Of a stretch of 17,367 nt of DNA, positions 7,649 to 15,404 are shown one piece after another (within the stretch, counting starts at the first letter, position 1; each line of letters opens with the position of its first letter). The DNA comes from Pseudomonadota bacterium. GTDB lineage: Bacteria > Pseudomonadota > Gammaproteobacteria > Steroidobacterales > Steroidobacteraceae. The translations under genes and the position numbers were made by a program. The notes under the pieces were generated by a model. It saw nothing but the letters and a program-made list of their open reading frames with translations, searched no databases and had not been told where the DNA came from. The stretch spans positions 1 to 17,367 of the forward strand of contig CANGMU010000027.1 of the NCBI GenBank assembly GCA_947454665.1, written 5' to 3'.

Positions 7649-7654
7649 ATTATA
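7649..7654 (-). promoter_or_regulatory. -10 element of the amgK operon
   Basis: The minus strand reads TATAAT, a perfect sigma-70 -10 box, then GACCC and the amgK ATG. Transcription would begin at or within a base or two of the A of ATG, giving a leaderless message. No convincing -35 is seen at 16-18 bases. The box overlaps that of lptD on the other strand. Confidence 0.55.
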
Positions 7655-7656
7655 CT
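7651..7656 (+). promoter_or_regulatory. -10 element for lptD
   Basis: TATACT matches five of six -10 positions and lies ten bases before the lptD ATG at 7667, so the predicted 5' leader is only three or four bases. It shares TATA (7651-7654) with the amgK -10 on the opposite strand. No clear -35 is seen. Further promoters inside amgK cannot be excluded. Confidence 0.4.
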
Positions 7657-7666
7657 GCGCGACTAC

Positions 7667-9913
7667 ATGTCTCCTTCCCGCACCCTCCGCCGATTCCTGC
7701 CGCTCGTGGTGGCCACGACCCTCGCGGCACCGACGTCGACGGCGTTTTCCGCAGAGGCTTCCCGGCCGCAGGCCTTGCCTTTCTGCCCGGAAGATACGTC
7801 CCGCCTCCTGGCACAGGACCTGGGCAGGCGCCGCGCGGTGGATGCGGGCACGCCGATCGACATCAGCAGCGACGACGCCAGCGTCGATGTCGGCGGCGAT
7901 GCCAAGGTGAAAGGCCGCGTCCAGCTGCGACAAGGCGATCGTCAACTCAGCGCCGACGAGGTGCGCGTCGACACGCGGAACAATGGCGTCGATGTGAACG
8001 GCAACGTCCGCTACCAGGATCCTGAGCTGCGCGTGACGGGCAAGGCGGGCCACTACGAGGCCGGCGCCGCGCAGTTCCTCACGGCTGAATTCCAGATGCT
8101 GCAGCAATCCTCGCGCGGCAGCGCCGGGGCCATCAGCCTGAAGTCCGATGGCACCCTGCAACTGGACGACGTTTTCTACACGACCTGTCCGCCGGAAAGC
8201 GTCGACTGGCGCATCGATGCGAAACACATCGACCTGGACACCGCGCACCAGATGGGCGTGGCGCGCAATGCGCGCGTGCGGTTCAAGGACGTCACGCTGT
8301 TCTACCTGCCGTGGATCTCCTTTCCGACCGGCCCGGCACGCAAGAGCGGCTTCCTGTTCCCCAGCCTGGGCTCCTCGTCGCGCGGCGGCATCCAGCTGTC
8401 CGTCCCGTACTACCTGGACCTTGCGCCGAACCTCGACGCCACGCTCGAGCCGACGCTCTACAGCCGCCGCGGCTTCGACCTCGCAGCGGAAATGCGCTAT
8501 CTGACCGCACACGGTCAGAGCAGCATCGACGCCAACCTGTTGCCCCACGACGGTGTGTACGGTACGGCCCGCAGTCGCATCCGCATTCAGAACGTGACGG
8601 AACTGCCTGGCGACTGGCGGCTGCGCATCGGCGCGGAGAACGTCAGCGATGCCTCGTACTTCGAAGACTTCGCGCAGGGCGCGGACAAGACCAGCATCGC
8701 CTTCCTGCCGCGCCAGTTGGAGCTGAGCTATCGGGACGATGTCTGGCGCAGCGGCGCGGTGCTGCGCAACTTCCAGAATGTGGATCGCGGGCTGGCGCCC
8801 ATCGACCGCCCGTACACCGAACTGCCGCGACTTTATGCCTCCGGCCAGTGGCACACCGGCGGCTCGGCGCTGCCGATTGAATACGGCTTTGAAAGTGAAG
8901 CGGTAGATTTCCGCCGTCGCCTGGGCGTGCAGGGCTGGCGCATGGACGTGATGCCGCAGGCCCAACTGCGCGTCGAGGGCGCCGGCTATTTCCTGCGTCC
9001 GGCGCTCGCCTTCCGAAGCACGACCTACCAGCTCACCGATACGGCGCCGGGCGTCGACACCTCGCCGCGCCGCAACCTGCCGATCGCGAGTCTCGATACC
9101 GGCCTGCTCTTCGAGCGCACCGCGGGCAGCAATGGCAAGCGGCTCGTCACGCTCGAACCGCGCTTGATGTACCTCTACGTGCCCTACCGCAAGCAGGATG
9201 CGCTGCCGGTTTTCGATACGGGCCTGCCCGACCTGAACTGGGTTGAGCTGTTCCGCACCAACCGGTATGTCGGCGCAGACAGGGTGGGCGACGCGAACCA
9301 ACTGTCCGCCGGCGTGACATCACGCCTCTTCGCCAGCAACAGCGGCACGCGCTATCTCGCCGCCACGCTGGGCCAGACCGTGTACTTCGAGCAACCGAAA
9401 GTCCTGTTGCCAGGCGAAAGCGCACGCGGCCGACAGGCTTCGGACCTCATCGCCAGGGCCGAGCTCAAGGCGCTGGAAAACTGGAGCGTGGACCTCGGGA
9501 TGCAGTGGAACCCCCACGAGCGCCAGTCCGAAAAGTCCGAAGTGCGCCTGCAATACCGGCCCGAGGGCGCGAAGGTCGTGAACCTGGGCTACCGCTTCCA
9601 GCGCAATCAGCTCGAGCAGGCCGACGTATCGGCTGCATGGCCGATCGCCAACAACTGGAACTTCTACGGCCGCATGCTTTATTCGCTGAAAGACCGCTCG
9701 ACGATCGACCAGTTCGCGGGCGTGGAATACAGCAGCTGCTGCTGGGGTATCCGTGCCGTGGCGCGCAATTACGTCGTCGACCGCGGTGGGCGACGCGACA
9801 CGGGCGTCTTCCTGCAGCTGGAACTCAAGGGCCTGTCGAATGTCGGAACGGCAGCCAACGCTTTCCTCGAACGGGCGATTCGCGGATACTCCCCCACCAG
9901 CCGCAATCGCTGA
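7667..9913 (+). CDS. lptD: LPS-assembly protein LptD
   Basis: Essential outer-membrane beta-barrel which, with the lipoprotein LptE, places lipopolysaccharide in the outer leaflet. The 748-residue precursor begins with a signal peptide (RTLRRFLPLVVATTLAAP..., cleavage near residues 28-31). An OstA/LptA-like periplasmic domain follows (about 65-175; VDVGGDAKVKGRVQL, DEVRVDTRNNGVDVNGNV), then the barrel. The four cysteines needed for the two long-range disulfides are all present: C40, C174 and the adjacent pair C691-C692, matching C31, C173, C724 and C725 of E. coli. The ATG at 7667 gives a proper signal peptide; an in-frame ATG at 7637 would put extra residues before it and overlap the amgK start. 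No ribosome site precedes it. It heads the lptD-surA-pdxA-rsmA operon. Confidence 0.95.
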   Translation: MSPSRTLRRFLPLVVATTLAAPTSTAFSAEASRPQALPFCPEDTSRLLAQDLGRRRAVDAGTPIDISSDDASVDVGGDAKVKGRVQLRQGDRQLSADEVRVDTRNNGVDVNGNVRYQDPELRVTGKAGHYEAGAAQFLTAEFQMLQQSSRGSAGAISLKSDGTLQLDDVFYTTCPPESVDWRIDAKHIDLDTAHQMGVARNARVRFKDVTLFYLPWISFPTGPARKSGFLFPSLGSSSRGGIQLSVPYYLDLAPNLDATLEPTLYSRRGFDLAAEMRYLTAHGQSSIDANLLPHDGVYGTARSRIRIQNVTELPGDWRLRIGAENVSDASYFEDFAQGADKTSIAFLPRQLELSYRDDVWRSGAVLRNFQNVDRGLAPIDRPYTELPRLYASGQWHTGGSALPIEYGFESEAVDFRRRLGVQGWRMDVMPQAQLRVEGAGYFLRPALAFRSTTYQLTDTAPGVDTSPRRNLPIASLDTGLLFERTAGSNGKRLVTLEPRLMYLYVPYRKQDALPVFDTGLPDLNWVELFRTNRYVGADRVGDANQLSAGVTSRLFASNSGTRYLAATLGQTVYFEQPKVLLPGESARGRQASDLIARAELKALENWSVDLGMQWNPHERQSEKSEVRLQYRPEGAKVVNLGYRFQRNQLEQADVSAAWPIANNWNFYGRMLYSLKDRSTIDQFAGVEYSSCCWGIRAVARNYVVDRGGRRDTGVFLQLELKGLSNVGTAANAFLERAIRGYSPTSRNR

Positions 9914-9943
9914 CGCAAGTCCATGATGCATCAAGGAATTACC

Positions 9944-11257
9944 ATGACCCGCACGACCTTTGCCCTGCTCGGACTGCTGCTGGCGGCGAACATCGCCACC
10001 GCCGCAGAGCCGGCCGCCCGTGTGGAGCTGAGCCAGAAGGGGCAATTGCTGGATCGCGTCGCTGCCATCGTGAACGATGACGTCGTTACGGTCAGCGAAC
10101 TCGACGACCAGGTGGCAGTGATTTCGCAGCGCCTTGCCGAAGCGCGCACGCCGCTGCCCGCCGCCGACGTGCTGCGCAAGCAAGTGCTCGATCGCCTCAT
10201 CGTGCAGGAAGTGCAGCTGCAGCGCGCCCGCAAGATCGGCCTGAAGGTGGGTGACGAACAGCTCAACGCCGCACTCACCGATGTCGCCCAGCGCAACAAC
10301 ATGTCGCTGGCCGACCTGCCGCGTGCCCTGGCTGCCCAGGGCATCGACTACGCGGGTTACCGCGAGAACATGCGCAAGGAAATCGCCCTGACCGGCCTGC
10401 GCCAGCGTGACGTGATCGCGAAGATCAATGTGACGCCACGCGAACTCGAGCAGTTCATCGAGCGCAAGAAGAAGCTTCCGTCCGAGACGACGGAATACAA
10501 CGTCTCGCACATCCTCATCGCCGTTGCGCAGGACGCCACACAGGCGCAGGTCGACGACGCCGCCAAGCGCGCGCAGGACATTTACGACCGCGCGCGCGGC
10601 ACCGAGGATTTCGGTCGCCTGGCGATCGCCTACTCCACCAGCCAGACGGCACTGGAAGGCGGCGCGCTCGGCTGGCGCAAGGGTCCTGAGCTGCCGACCT
10701 TCCTCGCCGAGGAGATCGTCAAGCTCAAGCCAGGCGGCGTCAGCGCACCGATGCGCACGCCGAGCGGTTTCCACCTCATCAAGCTGAACCAGACGCGCAG
10801 TATCGAAGGCGACATGGTCGTCGAGCAGAACCACGCCCGTCACATCCTGATCCGTCCGAACGAATTGCAGGACGACGCGACGGTCAAGCAGCGCCTGAAC
10901 GACATCCGCGCAAAGGTGCTCAAGGGCGAGGACTTCGCGGCCTTCGCCAGCAGTCTTTCCGCCGATCCGGGCTCGGCCGTTGCGGGCGGCGATCTGGGCT
11001 GGAACGGCCCGGGCACTTTCGTGCCTGAATTCGAGGCGACGCTCGCAAAGCTCAAGGAAGACGAGATCAGCGAGCCGATCCGCACGCAGTTCGGTTGGCA
11101 TCTGATCCAGCTGCTCGGCCGCCGCAAGTTCGACACGACAGAAGAAGCCGCGCGCCAGCGCGCCTTCAGCCAGCTGCGCGAGAGCAAGGCCGACGAGGAG
11201 ACGGAGCTCTGGCTCCGGCGCCTGCGCGACGATGCCTTCGTCGACACGCTGATCTGA
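9944..11257 (+). CDS. surA: Periplasmic chaperone/peptidyl-prolyl isomerase SurA
   Basis: Escorts outer-membrane proteins, LptD among them, across the periplasm. The 437-residue precursor (E. coli 428) has a signal peptide (TFALLGLLLAANIATAAEP), an N-terminal chaperone region (about 30-175; DRVAAIVNDDVVTVSELD) and two parvulin domains beginning near residues 184 (YNVSHILIAV) and 297 (ARHILIRPNE), each ending in a GFHLIKL or GWHLIQL strand. The ATG at 9944 is preferred because AAGGA lies six bases upstream and the signal peptide then starts normally; ATGs at 9923 and 9926 lack this. It follows lptD by 30 bases, the same pairing as in many gammaproteobacteria. Confidence 0.95.
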   Translation: MTRTTFALLGLLLAANIATAAEPAARVELSQKGQLLDRVAAIVNDDVVTVSELDDQVAVISQRLAEARTPLPAADVLRKQVLDRLIVQEVQLQRARKIGLKVGDEQLNAALTDVAQRNNMSLADLPRALAAQGIDYAGYRENMRKEIALTGLRQRDVIAKINVTPRELEQFIERKKKLPSETTEYNVSHILIAVAQDATQAQVDDAAKRAQDIYDRARGTEDFGRLAIAYSTSQTALEGGALGWRKGPELPTFLAEEIVKLKPGGVSAPMRTPSGFHLIKLNQTRSIEGDMVVEQNHARHILIRPNELQDDATVKQRLNDIRAKVLKGEDFAAFASSLSADPGSAVAGGDLGWNGPGTFVPEFEATLAKLKEDEISEPIRTQFGWHLIQLLGRRKFDTTEEAARQRAFSQLRESKADEETELWLRRLRDDAFVDTLI

Positions 11258-11264
11258 AGTCCCC

Positions 11265-12236
11265 ATGACCGGCCCGCGTCCGCGCCTCGCGCTCACGTCC
11301 GGGGAGCCCGCGGGCATAGGTCCCGACCTCTGCATCCTGCTGTCGCAGCACCTGGCCGGCAACGACCTGGGCTGCGAGATCACCTGCATCGCGGACCAGG
11401 CCCTGCTTGAATCCCGCGCGGCGCAGATCGGCTGCCCGCTGTCCCTCGGGCCGCATTTCCAGATCGAACACCTGCCACTGGCAGCCCCCTGCGAGGCCGG
11501 TCTTCTCGATGCGCGTAACGCGTCGTATGTCATTGCGATGCTCGGCCGTGCGGCAGACGGCTGCCTGTCCGGCGAGTTCGCCGGCATCGTCACCGCGCCC
11601 GTGCAGAAGAGCGTCATCAACGACGCGGGCATTCCCTTCACGGGTCACACGGAATTCTTCGCGGAACGCTGCGGCGGCATGACACCCGTGATGCTGCTGG
11701 CCGCGGAGCGACTCAAGGTCGCGCTGGCCACCACGCACCTGCCCGTTAGCGCGGTCAGCGGGGCGCTGACAGCCGAGGTGCTGGACCATGTGCTGCGTGT
11801 CATCGATGCCGACTTCAAGCGCCTGTGGCGCCTGCCGCGACCTCGCATCGCCGTCTGCGGATTGAATCCGCATGCCGGTGAAGGTGGCCATCTCGGCCGG
11901 GAAGAGATTGACGTGATCGGACCTGCCATCGCGCGCGCGCGCGCGGCGGGCATCGAGGCCACCGGACCCTGGCCGGCCGACACGATCTTCGTGCCGCGGC
12001 AGCTCGAACATCATGACGTGGTGCTGGCGATGTTCCATGACCAGGGGCTGCCGACGCTCAAATATGCCGGTTTCGGCAGCGCCGTGAACGTGACCCTCGG
12101 CCTGCCCATCCTGCGCACGTCGGTCGACCACGGCACCGCTCTGGATCTGGCCGGTACGGGCCAGGTCGACCCGGGCAGCCTCGAAGCCGCCCTGCGCCTG
12201 GCTGCACGCATCGCCACAGGACGGGTGACCGCTTGA
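11265..12236 (+). CDS. pdxA: 4-hydroxythreonine-4-phosphate dehydrogenase PdxA
   Basis: NAD-dependent oxidation of 4-phosphohydroxy-threonine in the DXP-dependent route to pyridoxal 5'-phosphate. The 323-residue protein carries the family blocks GEPAGIGPDL, FTGHTEFFA, CGLNPHAGEGGHLGREE, MFHDQGLPTLK and SVDHGTALDLAG. The three metal-binding histidines of the family are found in TTHLP, NPHAGE and FHDQG. It starts seven bases after surA without a clear ribosome site, and its stop overlaps the rsmA start (TTGA). A run of seven GC dinucleotides (11931-11944) lies inside the gene and encodes alternating Ala and Arg. Confidence 0.96.
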   Translation: MTGPRPRLALTSGEPAGIGPDLCILLSQHLAGNDLGCEITCIADQALLESRAAQIGCPLSLGPHFQIEHLPLAAPCEAGLLDARNASYVIAMLGRAADGCLSGEFAGIVTAPVQKSVINDAGIPFTGHTEFFAERCGGMTPVMLLAAERLKVALATTHLPVSAVSGALTAEVLDHVLRVIDADFKRLWRLPRPRIAVCGLNPHAGEGGHLGREEIDVIGPAIARARAAGIEATGPWPADTIFVPRQLEHHDVVLAMFHDQGLPTLKYAGFGSAVNVTLGLPILRTSVDHGTALDLAGTGQVDPGSLEAALRLAARIATGRVTA

Positions 12237-13018
12237 TCCGCACGCGCAAACGTTTCGGCCAACATTTCCTGCACGACCAGAACGTGCTCGCCCATATCGT
12301 AAGATCGGTCGCGCCGCGCGAAGGCGACCACCTGCTGGAGATCGGGCCCGGCGCCGGCGCGCTCACCGAGCACCTGTTCGCCGCGGTGCACAGCTTCGAC
12401 GCCATCGAGATCGATCGAGACTTGGCAGCCGCCCTGCGCGAGCGCTGGGGAGATCGTCTCCGCCTGCACGAAGGCGATGCGCTGGATTTCGATTACGGCC
12501 AGCTCGCACGCGAGCGCGGCGGCAAGCTGCGCGTGATCGGCAACCTGCCCTACAACATCTCCACGCCGCTGCTGTTCCGGCTGCTGGAGTTCGTGCCGTA
12601 CATCGAAGACCTGCACGTCATGCTGCAGAAGGAAGTCATCGACCGCATGGCGGCCGAGCCGGGCACCGATGATTACGGCCGCCTCACGGTGATGCTCGCG
12701 CCCCACCTGCACATCGAGAAGCTGTTCGACGTCGGCCCCGGCGCCTTCAAGCCGCCGCCGCGCGTCTGGTCCGCCGTGGCCCGGCTTAGCGTACTGCCCG
12801 AACCTAAATTCCCCGTGCCGCCGGCCTTCAGCGCCGTCGTCAGCGCAGCCTTCTCGGCGCGCCGCAAGACGCTGCGCAACGCCCTGCGCGCCCTCGTGCC
12901 GGAAGAGGCTTATGCCCAGACCGGTATCGATCCGGGAGCCCGCGCCGAAACGCTGGACCCTTCGCAGTTCGCCGCCCTGGCCGCGCTTGCGCGGCCGCCG
13001 CAGGCTGTGATTCCCTAG
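12233..13018 (+). CDS. rsmA: 16S rRNA (adenine(1518)-N6/adenine(1519)-N6)-dimethyltransferase RsmA
   Basis: Dimethylates two adjacent adenines in the 3' hairpin of 16S rRNA late in 30S assembly (also called KsgA; loss gives kasugamycin resistance). The 261-residue protein shows the N-terminal KRFGQHFLHD, the SAM-binding motif LEIGPGAGALTEHL (about 35-48) and the catalytic NLPYNISTPLLF (104-115). The start is TTG, overlapping the pdxA stop by three bases. No in-frame ATG or GTG lies nearby before the conserved KRFGQ block, so the rare start codon is well supported and expression probably depends on coupling to pdxA. Confidence 0.95.
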   Translation: MIRTRKRFGQHFLHDQNVLAHIVRSVAPREGDHLLEIGPGAGALTEHLFAAVHSFDAIEIDRDLAAALRERWGDRLRLHEGDALDFDYGQLARERGGKLRVIGNLPYNISTPLLFRLLEFVPYIEDLHVMLQKEVIDRMAAEPGTDDYGRLTVMLAPHLHIEKLFDVGPGAFKPPPRVWSAVARLSVLPEPKFPVPPAFSAVVSAAFSARRKTLRNALRALVPEEAYAQTGIDPGARAETLDPSQFAALAALARPPQAVIP

Positions 13019-13022
13019 CGCC

Positions 13023-13469
13023 ATGGCTATCTACAACCGCATCCTCGCCCTCGTAGACCTCTCAGAGGTCAGCCTCGACGTTGCCCGCCGGGCGCTGGAA
13101 ATCCAGCAGGCCAGCGGCGCCTCGCTCGAATTGCTGCACGTGGTCGAATACGTCCCCGTCGAGCCGCTCAGCGACTCGCTGCTGCCGGCCGTGCAGATCG
13201 AGTCGGAACTCATCGATCGCGCCAAGGCCCGCATGGCCGATCTCGCTGCGCAGCTCGGCACCACGCCGCCGACCTGGCGGATCGAGACGGGCAACGTGAA
13301 GGGCGAGATCCTGCGCATCGCGCGTGAATCGCACCCTGACCTCATCGTCATCGGCGCGCGCGAACGCCATGGCCTGTCGATCCTCGTGAACCTGACCGAA
13401 GACACCGTGCTGCACGCGGCGCCCTGCGACGTGCTCGCCGTGCGCATCGCGCCCACGAAGCAGGGATGA
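13023..13469 (+). CDS. Universal stress protein (UspA family)
   Basis: A 148-residue single Usp domain: N-terminal strand YNRILALVDLSE, central LELLHVVEYVP, and the C-terminal DLIVIGARERHG with APCDVLAVRI. The G-2x-G-9x-G(S/T) motif of ATP-binding Usp proteins is not present after VIGA, so it resembles the UspA-like group that does not bind ATP. The physiological role cannot be told from sequence. It lies four bases after rsmA and its stop overlaps the apaG start (ATGA), so it is built into the operon. In the E. coli and Pseudomonas operons rsmA is followed directly by apaG. Confidence 0.9.
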   Translation: MAIYNRILALVDLSEVSLDVARRALEIQQASGASLELLHVVEYVPVEPLSDSLLPAVQIESELIDRAKARMADLAAQLGTTPPTWRIETGNVKGEILRIARESHPDLIVIGARERHGLSILVNLTEDTVLHAAPCDVLAVRIAPTKQG

Positions 13470-13858
13470 CCGAGCCTAGCGGGGCGGAGCCGCACGACAT
13501 CCGCGTGGTCGTCGAGACGTCCTATCTCGCCGACCAGTCGGAACCTGCCGAGAAGCGCCACGTCTTTGCCTACACGATCACGATCCGCAACCACGGCTCG
13601 CGCAGCGCGCAGCTGATCTCGCGGCACTGGATCATCACCGACGCGGACGGCCACACGCAGGAAGTGCGAGGCGAAGGCGTGGTCGGCGAACAGCCGGAGC
13701 TCAAGCCCGGTCAAGGCTTCCGATACACCAGCGGCGCCGTTCTCGAAACACCGGTCGGCACGATGCAGGGCAGCTATGCCATGCAGGACGAACAGGGCGT
13801 GTGCTTCGATGCGCCCATCGCGCCCTTCCGTCTCGCGATGCCCGGCCTGCTGCACTGA
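13466..13858 (+). CDS. apaG: ApaG protein
   Basis: A 130-residue ApaG-family protein (E. coli 125) with a fibronectin-III-like beta-sandwich fold and unsettled function, encoded next to apaH in most gammaproteobacteria. Family blocks seen are FAYTITIRNHGSRSAQLISR, HWIITDADG, GEGVVGEQPELKPGQGFRY and TPVGTMQGSY. Its ATG overlaps the usp stop and its own stop lies six bases before apaH. Related domains occur in F-box proteins of eukaryotes, which hints at protein or nucleotide binding but proves nothing here. Confidence 0.93.
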   Translation: MTEPSGAEPHDIRVVVETSYLADQSEPAEKRHVFAYTITIRNHGSRSAQLISRHWIITDADGHTQEVRGEGVVGEQPELKPGQGFRYTSGAVLETPVGTMQGSYAMQDEQGVCFDAPIAPFRLAMPGLLH

Positions 13859-13864
13859 CGCGCC

Positions 13865-14701
13865 ATGGCGCGCTACGCCATCGGCGACATCCAGGGCTGC
13901 CATGACGAGCTGCGCGAACTGCTGCGCCTGCTGAAGTTCAAGCCCGACCGCGACGAACTGCTCTTCGCCGGTGACCTCGTCAACCGCGGCCCGGATTCAC
14001 TCGGCGTGCTGCGCCTCGTGCGCGCGCTAGGTGCCAACGCCACGGTCGTGCTCGGCAACCATGACTTGCACCTGCTCGCGCACTGCGTGGACCCGGACCG
14101 GCCACTGCGCGCCGGCGACACGCTGCAGCAGGTGCTGGAATCCCGCGACTGCGACACGATCACCGAGTGGCTCATCCAGCAGCCGCTGGCCGTGCATGAC
14201 GTGCGCCGCAACGAGCTGCTGCTGCACGCCGGGCTGGTGCCGCAGTGGACCGCCACCGAAGCCGTGGCCGCCGCCGCGGAAGTCTCGCTCGCGCTGCGCA
14301 CCGATCCGAAAGGCTTCCTGTCGCGCATGTACGGCAACGAGCCCACGCGATGGCGCGATGACCTCGACCGTGACGCGCGGCTGCGCTTCACGGTGAACAT
14401 GCTGACGCGGCTGCGCTTCTGCACCGCGCAGGGCGAGGTCGCCCTCAAGCTCAAGTGCGCGCCCGCCGATGCACCCGCACCCTATGCGCCGTGGTTCAGC
14501 CATGCCGGCCGCGCCGCCGCCGGCACGCGTATCGTCTTCGGCCACTGGTCCGCGCTGGGCTACCTGCGCACGGACACCCTGCTGTGCCTGGATACGGGCT
14601 GCGTGTGGGGCGGCGCCCTCACCGCGCTGGACCTCGATGACCCCGAGGCGGCACCCGTCCGGCTGCCCTGCCCTGCCTACCAGGCGATCGGCGCGGACTG
14701 A
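13865..14701 (+). CDS. apaH: Symmetrical bis(5'-nucleosyl)-tetraphosphatase ApaH
   Basis: Hydrolyses Ap4A to two ADP, and in E. coli also removes Np4 caps from RNA. The 278-residue metallophosphatase (E. coli 280) has the phosphoesterase signatures GDIQGC (7-12), GDLVNRGP (36-43) and GNHD (64-67), followed by LLHAGLVPQW and FGHWSALGY. All metal-binding residues of these motifs are present. It is the last conserved member of the lptD operon. A small GC-rich hairpin follows eight bases later. Confidence 0.95.
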   Translation: MARYAIGDIQGCHDELRELLRLLKFKPDRDELLFAGDLVNRGPDSLGVLRLVRALGANATVVLGNHDLHLLAHCVDPDRPLRAGDTLQQVLESRDCDTITEWLIQQPLAVHDVRRNELLLHAGLVPQWTATEAVAAAAEVSLALRTDPKGFLSRMYGNEPTRWRDDLDRDARLRFTVNMLTRLRFCTAQGEVALKLKCAPADAPAPYAPWFSHAGRAAAGTRIVFGHWSALGYLRTDTLLCLDTGCVWGGALTALDLDDPEAAPVRLPCPAYQAIGAD

Positions 14702-14708
14702 GCGCACT

Positions 14709-14732
14709 GCCGCCCGCGCGGCGGCTTATCAT
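14709..14732 (+). promoter_or_regulatory. Weak hairpin and possible -10 between apaH and the DUF1993 gene
   Basis: GCCGCC-CGCGC-GGCGGC (14709-14725) can form a 6-bp hairpin after apaH, but it lacks a T-run and may be only an attenuator or chance. Directly after it TATCAT (14727-14732) matches five of six -10 positions and would give the next gene a leader of about 30 bases. No -35 is recognisable. Both calls are tentative. Confidence 0.2.
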
Positions 14733-14768
14733 CGCGGCCCTCGGATCATCACCATGAAAGGGCCTGCC

Positions 14769-15281
14769 ATGAGCATCTCCATGTACACCGCTTCCGTTCC
14801 CGTCTACCAGCGCGTGCTGCGCGGACTGGACGCGATCCTCGACAAGGCCGCCGCCTGGGCGACCGAGCACAAGATCGAGCACGAAACGCTGCTGAAGGCC
14901 CGCCTGTCGCCGGACATGTTCCACCTCACCCGCCAGGTGCAGATCGCCACCGACATGGCCAAGGGCACCTGCGCCCGCCTCGCCGGCGTCGAGCCGCCCC
15001 GCTTCGAGGACAACGAAGCCAGCTTCGCCGACCTCAAGGCACGCCTGGCCAAGACGCAGGACTTCCTGGCCTCGCTCACGGCCGAGCAGTTCGAAGGCTC
15101 GGAAACGCGCCAGATCAGCTTCAAGGTCGGTCCGCCGACCAACCAGCGCACGATGGAATTCGTCGGCTTGGACTACCTGACCGGTTTCGGCACGCCGAAC
15201 GTGTATTTCCATTACGCGATGGTCTACGCGATCCTGCGCGAGAACGGCCTCGCGATCGGCAAGAACGACTTCATCGCGTAA
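14769..15281 (+). CDS. DUF1993 family protein
   Basis: A 170-residue cytosolic protein of the DUF1993 family, helical and probably DinB-like, of unknown function. It shows the family start MSISMYTASVPVYQRVL with LDAILDKAAAWA, then LSPDMFHLTRQVQIATDMAKG and, near the end, YFHYAMVYAILRENG. The ATG at 14769 gives the usual family start and has GAAAGGG six bases upstream; an in-frame ATG at 14754 has no such support. The 67-base gap after apaH suggests it may have its own promoter. Confidence 0.85.
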   Translation: MSISMYTASVPVYQRVLRGLDAILDKAAAWATEHKIEHETLLKARLSPDMFHLTRQVQIATDMAKGTCARLAGVEPPRFEDNEASFADLKARLAKTQDFLASLTAEQFEGSETRQISFKVGPPTNQRTMEFVGLDYLTGFGTPNVYFHYAMVYAILRENGLAIGKNDFIA

Positions 15282-15288
15282 CGCCCGC

Positions 15289-15387
15289 GTGGAATCCATC
15301 AAGGCTTCCGAACTCAAGGCGCGCTGCCTCGTCCTGCTGGACGAGGTGGCGCGCATGGGCAAGCCGGTCGCGGAACTGCTGCCACCC
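15289..15387 (+). pseudogene. Remnant of a Phd/YefM-type antitoxin gene
   Basis: The first 33 codons from a GTG seven bases after the DUF1993 stop read as the start of a prevent-host-death antitoxin: ESIKASELKARCLVLLDEV, then ARMGKPVAELLP. Family members usually have a segment like GKPVVITKR between the last two blocks. Here about nine residues are missing, in the core of the DNA-binding fold. After codon 33 similarity stops, and the frame runs on to 15516 only as antisense of the next gene. No cognate toxin follows. The piece looks like the scar of an older toxin-antitoxin pair. The family assignment rests on recalled consensus. Confidence 0.6.
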
Positions 15388-15404
15388 TGCGACATTGATC
15401 GCTG

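Noticed and set aside
7616..11641. Two very long minus-strand open frames (561 and 773 codons) opposite lptD, surA and pdxA
   Set aside because: They mirror the codon pattern of well-identified genes and have no recognisable domains; they are GC-driven shadows.
12011..13024. 337-codon minus-strand frame opposite rsmA
   Set aside because: A shadow of rsmA and the pdxA end, with no domain or start signal.
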